Shown one piece after another: positions 14,566 through 19,307 of a DNA stretch of 19,307 bases. A program made the position numbers and the translations under genes. The stretch is from Ruminococcus sp. UBA4275 (GTDB lineage Bacteria > Bacillota > Clostridia > Oscillospirales > Ruminococcaceae). The stretch's first letter is position 1; every line of letters starts with the position of its first letter. The DNA lies in the NCBI GenBank assembly GCA_002395085.1, contig DGVV01000005.1, positions 1 through 19,307 on the forward strand, written 5' to 3'. The notes beneath the pieces were generated by a model that saw nothing but the letters and a program-made list of their open reading frames with translations, was not told the DNA's origin and ran no database searches.

Positions 14566-15897
14566 TCAGTCTCCTGTGCTGTAGATTTCACGAATCAGCG
14601 GCTGCGGTGCAGGCTGTTTTTCCGTGATGCGAATTGCCTGCTTCAGCAGCGCCTCTGCCTCGTCAAGCTGAGATTCCTTTGCTGCATACATGGTCAGCAG
14701 GGGGCTGCCCGCCGCGACTGCATCGCCGTTTTTCGCGTGCAGCACAATGCCTGCGCCGGGGTCGATGCCGTCTTCCTTGGTCATTCTGCCTGCGCCCAGC
14801 AGCACGGAGGCACGCCCGATTTCCTCGCTTTGCATCGCGGTAATCCAGCCGGCGGAAGTTGTATGCAGGGTGCGTTTGCAGGCGGATTCCGGCAGCAGCG
14901 AGAGATCTTCGGTCACGCGCGGATTGCCGCCTTGCATCTCGATCATTTTTGCAAAGCGCGCCAGTGCCGCACCGCTTTCGACTGCACACAGCGCCTTTTC
15001 GCGGCAGGAGGCTTTGTCGCCCATGCCGGCAGCGGCGAGGGTTTCTGCGGCGAGGGTGATGCAGAAATCGCCCAGTTCCGATGCGGTATCGCCCCGCAGC
15101 ACCGTAATTGCCTCCGCAACCTCCAGTGCGTTGCCGATGTTCATGCCAAGCGGACGTTCCATGTCGGTCAGCACAGCGGTACAGTGCTTGCCGTCAGCCT
15201 TTGCGGCACGCAGCATCAGTTTTGCGAGTTTTGCAGCATCTTCGTTGTTTTTCATGAATGCGCCGCTGCCGACCTTGACATCCAGAAGGATATGGTCAGC
15301 GCCGGTTGCAAGTTTTTTGCTCATAATACTTGCGCAGATCAGCGGGATGCTGTCCACGGTTTCGGTGACATCGCGCAGGGCGTACAGCTTTTTGTCGGCA
15401 GGCGCAAGATCACCTGTCTGCATCGCCACGGCGCAGCCAATTTCCCGCACTTGTCTGCGGAAGGCATCCGGTGCGAGGTCTGTGCGGAAGCCGGGGATGC
15501 TTTCCAGCTTGTCGATGGTACCGCCTGTATGCCCCAGCCCTCTGCCGGACATCTTCGGCATATAGATGCCGCAGGCAGCGGCAATCGGCGCGAGAATGAG
15601 GGTGGTTTTGTCGCCCACGCCGCCGGTGCTGTGCTTATCTGCAATTGCGCCGTCGAGATCCCAGTGCAGAACCTGACCGGAATCGCGCATGGCAAAGGTC
15701 AGTGCAATGGCTTCGCTGTCTGAGAGTCCGCGCAGGCAGACCGCCATCAGCCATGCCGAAAGCTGATAATCCGGGATGCGTTCGTTTTCATGCTGCGGCA
15801 CGATTCCGCGCACAAGCTGCCGGATCTCTGATTCTGTCAGCGGGATGCCTTGCTTCGTTTTGCGGATGCATTCGTTCATGTGAAAGACTGTTGTCAT
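14566..15897 (-). CDS. pdp: Pyrimidine-nucleoside phosphorylase
   Basis: 443 residues, usual length of thymidine/pyrimidine-nucleoside phosphorylases. Cytosolic dimer that splits uridine, thymidine or deoxyuridine with phosphate into base and (deoxy)ribose-1-phosphate. The phosphate-binding DKHSTGGVGDK is at 87-97 and the family signature SGRGLGHTGGTIDKLE at 117-132; SKKLATGADHILLDVKVGSGAF is also typical. Sequence alone does not separate thymidine-specific DeoA from broad Pdp; Pdp is the usual form in Firmicutes. GGAGG sits 7 bases before ATG 15897. First gene of an operon with a methyltransferase and MBL lipoprotein rather than with the usual deoxyribose-phosphate aldolase or cytidine deaminase genes. 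Confidence 0.94.
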   Translation of the reverse strand: MTTVFHMNECIRKTKQGIPLTESEIRQLVRGIVPQHENERIPDYQLSAWLMAVCLRGLSDSEAIALTFAMRDSGQVLHWDLDGAIADKHSTGGVGDKTTLILAPIAAACGIYMPKMSGRGLGHTGGTIDKLESIPGFRTDLAPDAFRRQVREIGCAVAMQTGDLAPADKKLYALRDVTETVDSIPLICASIMSKKLATGADHILLDVKVGSGAFMKNNEDAAKLAKLMLRAAKADGKHCTAVLTDMERPLGMNIGNALEVAEAITVLRGDTASELGDFCITLAAETLAAAGMGDKASCREKALCAVESGAALARFAKMIEMQGGNPRVTEDLSLLPESACKRTLHTTSAGWITAMQSEEIGRASVLLGAGRMTKEDGIDPGAGIVLHAKNGDAVAAGSPLLTMYAAKESQLDEAEALLKQAIRITEKQPAPQPLIREIYSTGD

Positions 15898-15938
15898 GTG
15901 ACACCTCCGGTATCGCGCAATGCGCTTGATTACTATTT

Positions 15939-15967
15939 ATTATATCATACTTTATGTGAGAATTCAA
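15939..15967 (-). promoter_or_regulatory. Promoter of the pdp operon
   Basis: Minus strand TTGAAT (15962-15967), a 17-base spacer, then TATAAT (15939-15944). The short leader contains the palindrome GCGC-AAT-GCGC (15915-15925), which could be an operator. Confidence 0.75.
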
Positions 15968-16224
15968 TGGGCGGGAGATGAAAAGACAGTTTCCGCTTGA
16001 AAAAGCGTGCAGAACGACGCAAAGGACTCTTTACGGTTTCTCCAGATTTTGAAAAAAACTGCAAAAAAAATTGTAAGATACCCCGAATTCCAATTATCAT
16101 ACCACGTATATCTGAAATGAAGCTTAAAGATGTATGGTTTACCGCAAAATTTGGATAATAGTACAAATATTGCGGTATGAAAATGTGAAACCAAACAAAT
16201 TTTATTCAGATACGCCGGAAATCA
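15968..16224. other. AT-rich intergenic region between divergent units
   Basis: No convincing gene in about 257 bases between the pdp promoter and the next plus-strand promoter. It holds several A/T runs and an inverted repeat: 16140-16152 pairs with 16165-16177 (13 positions, one mismatch, core ACCGCAA/TTGCGGT) around a 12-base loop, ending about 48 bases before the -35 box at 16225. Role unknown; a regulator site or weak stem-loop is possible. Confidence 0.4.
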
Positions 16225-16253
16225 TTGACAATCTGCCGATGCGGTGCTATAAT
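16225..16253 (+). promoter_or_regulatory. Sigma-A promoter of the poly-Thr membrane protein gene
   Basis: TTGACA (16225-16230), a 17-base spacer ending in TGC, then TATAAT (16248-16253): exact consensus. It lies inside the upstream extension of the reading frame, which supports the later start codon. Confidence 0.88.
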
Positions 16254-16307
16254 AAGAATGAGGAACGAGGGGGCAAACGCTCCCGAATCAGAAACGGGGT
16301 GAGCAGC

Positions 16308-17645
16308 ATGAGCAAGCACATGAGCCAAAATCCGAAACTGAACGATGATTTTTCTGATATTGACAATCTGGAACGTGCCACGGAATCTTTTATGCAGGAA
16401 CAGCATAAGCTGCTTGCTGCAAAACGTCCTGTGCGTGCGCCGAAACAGCGCGGCGTGCAGAAGGCGGGTGCGCGTTCGGGCAAGTCTGCATCCGCAGAGA
16501 CAAAGTCGGATGTCTGCAAAGAAGCCCGCCGCCAGAAGAAAATCGAACGGCAGGTCAGCCGAGACCGGATACGTTTGCAGAAGGTCGCGGAACGTCAGGA
16601 GGAACAGGCTGCCCGCAAAGCTGTCAGACCGCGTCTTTCCGGTGCATGGATCGGCGGTATTGCCGGCGTGACGCTTGCGGCTGTGCTGGTGATGACCAGT
16701 CTCGCAGTCTTTTCCGGTAGACATAATGCAGCGGATGATCTCATCCGCACCCCGCAGCAAACGACTGCTGCCATTGCGGAACAGACAGTGCAGAATGTGC
16801 AGACCGGGCTGACAGAGACCGCCCCCGCTGTTACCGCAGAAATCTCCGGAACTGTGCAGTCTTCTGCACTCCCGAAGCCGAAGCAGTCTACCGTACTCTC
16901 TACCGCTGCGGCCAGATCTTCTGCCGCAACAACCGCTTCTCTCGATCCCAAAGATGCCCGTACTGCCGGCGGAACGAATTCCGCTGTCCCGTCGCAGCCC
17001 GTTGCACAGTATTATGCACCGGCAGATCCCGAAGACGATGTGCAGTATTATCATGAGGATGATGAAAGCGGTACGCAGCGATATACCAGCCACGGTACTT
17101 CTGCTGCCCCGAAGATTACGACATCCAGACGTTCTGCTTCTGCGACGACGCAGAAGGTGACATCCGCCTCGACCCGCAAGTCTGCCACGACGACCACCAC
17201 CACTACCACCACGACAACTTCGCGTCCGACGACGGCTTCTACCACGCGCAAATCCACGACAACCACTACCACCACAACCACAACTGCACCGCCGCCTGAA
17301 CCTTCGATTGATCTGGTTTCCTTTGAGGTGCTGGACTGGGAACTGGTTGACGAGGAGCAGAATATCTACACGCAGCGTGTCCGTGTGCATCTCTACAATG
17401 ACAGCCCGACAGCCCTGAATCACAACCTGATTCTGCCGCTGGTCTGCGAAAATGCCGAGTCTGTGCAGCATATCCGCTGCCTCAGCGGCAATGTCGAGAC
17501 CGCAAAGGGTGTTTCCATCAGCGAGAACACCGTGTTCCTGCCGTTTACGGCGTACATGAAAGGCTGGACATATCAGGTTGTGGAACTGGAAATCACGACG
17601 GTGGATTACATCAATGATTTCTGGATCGACTATGATGCTGAATGA
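16308..17645 (+). CDS. Single-pass membrane protein with poly-Thr linker, function unknown
   Basis: 445 residues, not recognised as a known family. A cytoplasmic N-terminal part (1-111) is rich in Lys, Arg, Gln and Glu, with a likely helical or coiled-coil stretch at about 70-105. One membrane helix at 112-136 follows. The outer part (137-331) is low complexity, rich in Ala, Ser and Thr, with an acidic patch (240-254), and ends in two runs of ten threonines (294-303 and 316-325) separated by a Ser/Arg/Pro/Thr spacer, then APPPEP. The C-terminal 114 residues look like a compact, strand-rich domain (SIDLVSFEVLDWELV onward), possibly beta-sandwich. Topology is inside-N, outside-C by the positive-inside rule. 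Poly-Thr linkers are typical of ruminococcal surface proteins. GGGGTGA precedes ATG 16308; in-frame GTG 16299 is less likely. Confidence 0.85.
   Translation: MSKHMSQNPKLNDDFSDIDNLERATESFMQEQHKLLAAKRPVRAPKQRGVQKAGARSGKSASAETKSDVCKEARRQKKIERQVSRDRIRLQKVAERQEEQAARKAVRPRLSGAWIGGIAGVTLAAVLVMTSLAVFSGRHNAADDLIRTPQQTTAAIAEQTVQNVQTGLTETAPAVTAEISGTVQSSALPKPKQSTVLSTAAARSSAATTASLDPKDARTAGGTNSAVPSQPVAQYYAPADPEDDVQYYHEDDESGTQRYTSHGTSAAPKITTSRRSASATTQKVTSASTRKSATTTTTTTTTTTSRPTTASTTRKSTTTTTTTTTTAPPPEPSIDLVSFEVLDWELVDEEQNIYTQRVRVHLYNDSPTALNHNLILPLVCENAESVQHIRCLSGNVETAKGVSISENTVFLPFTAYMKGWTYQVVELEITTVDYINDFWIDYDAE
17169..17282 (+). repeat. Threonine-codon tract, two imperfect modules
   Basis: Encodes two copies of a module ending in RKS(A)-T10. 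Threonine codons are mixed (ACG, ACC, ACT, ACA), so selection is on the protein rather than on simple DNA slippage, although the tract may still vary in length between strains. Confidence 0.85.
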
Positions 17646-17663
17646 AACATCTGAATCAAAACG

Positions 17664-17693
17664 AAAACCGCTTTGCTGATGCAGAGCGGTTTT
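17664..17693. terminator. Bidirectional terminator between poly-Thr gene and spoVAE
   Basis: 13-bp stem with one wobble (17664-17676 and 17681-17693) and a 4-base loop. Plus strand continues TTTTTTGTTTTATTTTT; minus strand ends TTTTCGTTTTG. It separates two convergent genes. Confidence 0.92.
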
Positions 17694-17698
17694 TTGTT

Positions 17699-18052
17699 TT
17701 ATTTTTCCCGCGCACGGAAGGCGGCTGCCGCGAGCAATCCGCAAAGCATGGCTGCCGAGATGCCGCCTGCTGCTGCGCTGAGTCCGCCGGTGAGAATGCC
17801 GAGTGCGCCGCTGCGGTCAATCTCCTCGCGGATGCCCGATGCAAGCAGATTCCCGAAGCCGGAAAGCGGTACGGATGCTCCTGCGCCGGTGAATTCCAGC
17901 AAGGCGGGGTAGATGCCCAGTGCGCCCAGAATCACGCCTGCGACGACATATCCGACCAGAATGCGGGCAGGGGTCAGCTTGGTGTAGTCGATGAGGAGCT
18001 GCCCGATCATGCAGAGCAGTCCGCCAATCAAAAACGACCACAGATACGTCAT
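17699..18052 (-). CDS. spoVAE: Stage V sporulation protein AE
   Basis: 117 residues, very hydrophobic, with about four membrane segments (roughly 4-22, 31-52, 58-72 and 86-112). The family pattern GGLLCMIGQLLIDYTKLTPARILV near the N-terminus and FTGAGASVPLSGFGNLL (54-70) are characteristic of SpoVAE/SpoVAEB. It is part of the SpoVA complex in the forespore (spore inner) membrane that moves dipicolinic acid into the spore and releases it on germination. ATG lies two bases after the spoVAD stop, with AAGGAG inside the end of spoVAD, so the two are translationally linked. The upstream extension of the frame overlaps spoVAD and was discarded. Confidence 0.95.
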   Translation of the reverse strand: MTYLWSFLIGGLLCMIGQLLIDYTKLTPARILVGYVVAGVILGALGIYPALLEFTGAGASVPLSGFGNLLASGIREEIDRSGALGILTGGLSAAAGGISAAMLCGLLAAAAFRAREK

Positions 18053-18054
18053 TT

Positions 18055-19074
18055 TCAACGCTCCTTTCCGGTTTCGTGCGAGAGGTGTACGGCATGGCAG
18101 ATGCCCGGTATGCTCTCGCCTTGCTGGCAGATTATCGGGGACAGCAGCGCGCCGGTTGCGGCGTAGAGGACATTCCACATTTCGCCGCATTGCAGTCTGG
18201 GGAGAAAATATCCGCAGATGATGCTTGCGGAGCAGCCGCATCCGGAACCGCCTGCATGGGTATCCTGCCGCGCCGGATCAAACATCATCACGCCGCAGTC
18301 GCGGTGAACGCTGCGGATGTCGTAGCCGTTTTGCTCCATAAGCTGTACCAGCAGACGGCTGCCCACAATTCCGAGATCTCCCGTCACAATCGCGTCGTAA
18401 TCGGCGGGACTGGTGCGGGTGGCGGAGAGGTAGCGCGCAATGGTATCCGCAGCGGCAGGAGCCATTGCAGCGCCCATATTGCTGGCATCGGTAATGCCGG
18501 CGTCCCGAATTCTGCCGATGCAGAAACCGCGTACATACGGTGGTTTTGCGGCAGGCGTGAGCAGGGCAGCGCCGGCGGCGGTACAAGTCCACTGGGCATT
18601 CGGCGTCCGCTGACCGCCGTAGGAGAGCGGGAATCGGAACTGCCGTTCCGCACTGGAAAAATGGGAGGATGTCAGCACGGCACAGCGCGGCAGATCCATT
18701 CCGCTGACCATTGATGCCGCAAGCAGCAAGCCTTCCGCGAAGGTTGAACACGCCCCGAAAAGTCCGAGATACGGGATGTCACTCCCGCGGATGGCAAATG
18801 TGGAACTGGTACATTGGTTGATGAGATCCCCCGCGAACAGACAGGCAAGATCCTGCGGTTTGCAGCCGGATTTTTCCAGCAGCAGCCGGATTGTCCGCTT
18901 TTGCAGTTCACTTTCTGCCTGTTCCCAAGTTTGCTGTCCGAGGCGGCTGTCCGGTTCAACGGCATCGAAGCACTTTCCCAGCGGGCCGTCGCCCTCCTTT
19001 TTGCCGACTGTGCTGCTCCATGCGGCAATGCTTGGCGGCTTGGGCAGATGAATCAGATTTGCATACTCTGTCAT
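18055..19074 (-). CDS. spoVAD: Stage V sporulation protein AD
   Basis: 339 residues, usual SpoVAD length. Thiolase-like fold protein on the outer face of the spore inner membrane that binds dipicolinic acid for uptake. Visible thiolase-like features are GLFGACSTFAEGLLLAA (Cys109) and HAGGSGCGCSA (273-283); the Cys is not thought to act as in true thiolases. AAAGGAG is well spaced upstream of the ATG. It forms a transcript with spoVAE, which follows at once. The usual Clostridia order is spoVAC-spoVAD-spoVAE, but no spoVAC lies in the 233 bases upstream, where a terminator-like hairpin and repeats are found. Confidence 0.95.
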   Translation of the reverse strand: MTEYANLIHLPKPPSIAAWSSTVGKKEGDGPLGKCFDAVEPDSRLGQQTWEQAESELQKRTIRLLLEKSGCKPQDLACLFAGDLINQCTSSTFAIRGSDIPYLGLFGACSTFAEGLLLAASMVSGMDLPRCAVLTSSHFSSAERQFRFPLSYGGQRTPNAQWTCTAAGAALLTPAAKPPYVRGFCIGRIRDAGITDASNMGAAMAPAAADTIARYLSATRTSPADYDAIVTGDLGIVGSRLLVQLMEQNGYDIRSVHRDCGVMMFDPARQDTHAGGSGCGCSASIICGYFLPRLQCGEMWNVLYAATGALLSPIICQQGESIPGICHAVHLSHETGKER

Positions 19075-19102
19075 AGCAGCATCTCCTTTTTTGATTTGCT
19101 GC

Positions 19103-19131
19103 TATTTTGTGCAGATACTGGCATAATATAC
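19103..19131 (-). promoter_or_regulatory. Candidate sigma-G promoter of spoVAD-spoVAE
   Basis: Minus strand GTATA (19127-19131), a 17-base spacer, then CAAAATA (19103-19109). This is one base off CATAATA and near the forespore sigma-G pattern known to drive spoVA genes. No sigma-A promoter of the quality seen elsewhere in the window is present here. Tentative. Confidence 0.5.
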
Positions 19132-19137
19132 ACAGAA

Positions 19138-19163
19138 AAGCCACCGCATAAATACGGTGGCTT
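19138..19163 (-). terminator. Hairpin upstream of spoVAD, terminator-like on the minus strand
   Basis: Perfect 9-bp stem (19138-19146 with 19155-19163), 8-base loop, followed on the minus strand by TTTTCTGTGT. It would end a minus-strand transcript coming from beyond the right edge, separating it from spoVAD. Confidence 0.65.
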
Positions 19164-19307
19164 CAGCTTGTAGATAAAGTGTCTCCGACGGATTTATATT
19201 GAGGGCTCTGCCCTCAAACTCCCGCTTAAGGGCTACTAGCCCTTAAGAATCCCCTATTTTGTGAACCTAGAATTTCAACGCATTTACATTACTTTTCTTA
19301 TAGTGGG
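19164..19307. other. Intergenic right edge, no gene seen
   Basis: All three minus-strand frames contain stops close to the edge, and no start with a ribosome site was found on the plus strand. The stretch holds the hairpin-flanking motif (about 19164-19186) and the tandem palindromes at 19199-19247. Confidence 0.6.
19199..19247. repeat. Two tandem perfect palindromes, candidate dispersed repeat
   Basis: First hairpin: TTGAGGGC (19199-19206) and GCCCTCAA (19210-19217) with a 3-base loop. Second: CTTAAGGGCT (19225-19234) and AGCCCTTAAG (19238-19247) with a 3-base loop. They are 7 bases apart (ACTCCCG) and share the AGGGC core. Neither is followed by a T-run, so they are not ordinary terminators. 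The form recalls REP/BIME-type extragenic palindromes. Confidence 0.75.

Noticed and set aside
14548..15723. 391-codon plus-strand frame
   Set aside because: Opposite the pyrimidine-nucleoside phosphorylase, which has full family signatures; the composition is typical of a shadow frame.
15945..16166. 73-codon minus-strand frame in the AT-rich gap
   Set aside because: No ribosome site, no recognisable domain, and it runs into the pdp promoter.
16134..16307. Upstream extension of the poly-Thr protein frame
   Set aside because: It contains the consensus promoter at 16225-16253, so translation must begin downstream; ATG 16308 is preferred.
17051..17281. Poly-valine minus-strand frame
   Set aside because: Reverse reading of the Thr-codon tract (GTN from NAC); no ribosome site.
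17169..17282. CRISPR-like or minisatellite array
   Set aside because: The repetition is a coding Thr-rich linker with mixed codons and no spacers.
16206..17744. 512-codon minus-strand frame rich in Gly, Arg and Cys
   Set aside because: Antisense shadow of the poly-Thr protein; its low-complexity content follows from the threonine codons read in reverse.

Overview
The window looks like chromosomal DNA from a spore-forming, anaerobic member of Clostridia, most likely Ruminococcus or another Oscillospiraceae. The reasons are moderate GC, tRNA-sensing T-box leaders on amino-acid genes, the forespore genes spoVAD/spoVAE, a TIGR03905-type TSCPD protein, and a membrane protein with the poly-threonine linkers typical of ruminococcal surface proteins. 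No phage, insertion sequence, CRISPR array or RNA operon was recognised. The content is mostly housekeeping, with strong and readable regulatory DNA.

Left part (1-4.9 kb): a membrane-anchored proline-iminopeptidase-like hydrolase (minus strand) is divergent from an OmpR-type response regulator and a large six-helix sensor kinase (plus strand). A 17-bp hairpin with no obvious target gene lies between the divergent promoters.

Central part (4.9-12.0 kb, minus strand): a branched-chain amino-acid block. An isoleucine-specifier T-box precedes ilvA-ridA, and a leucine-specifier T-box precedes leuA-leuC-leuD-leuB. IlvA makes 2-oxobutanoate for isoleucine through reactive enamine/imine intermediates that RidA hydrolyses. 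LeuA, LeuCD and LeuB convert 2-oxoisovalerate to 2-oxoisocaproate. The 3' parts of the two T-boxes match at 85 of 88 bases although they read different codons, so one leader was probably copied or gene-converted from the other. The leu unit ends in a bidirectional terminator shared with the convergent kinase gene.

Right-centre (12.0-15.9 kb): a plus-strand pair encodes a four-cysteine TSCPD protein and an OhrR-type thiol-sensing MarR regulator, with a perfect palindrome at the promoter. Convergent to it is a minus-strand operon of pyrimidine-nucleoside phosphorylase, a SAM methyltransferase and a ComEC-like metallo-beta-lactamase lipoprotein.

Right end (16.1-19.3 kb): a single-pass membrane protein with two poly-Thr tracts and an unrecognised C-terminal domain is convergent to spoVAD-spoVAE, which appear to start their own transcription unit. 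Upstream of spoVAD is a cluster of palindromes resembling a dispersed repeat. Part of it, a 5'-flank motif followed by a hairpin, recurs at the left edge of the window.

The best candidates for something undescribed are the OhrR/TSCPD redox unit, the phosphorylase-methyltransferase-MBL operon, and the edge repeats. None is proven from sequence alone.
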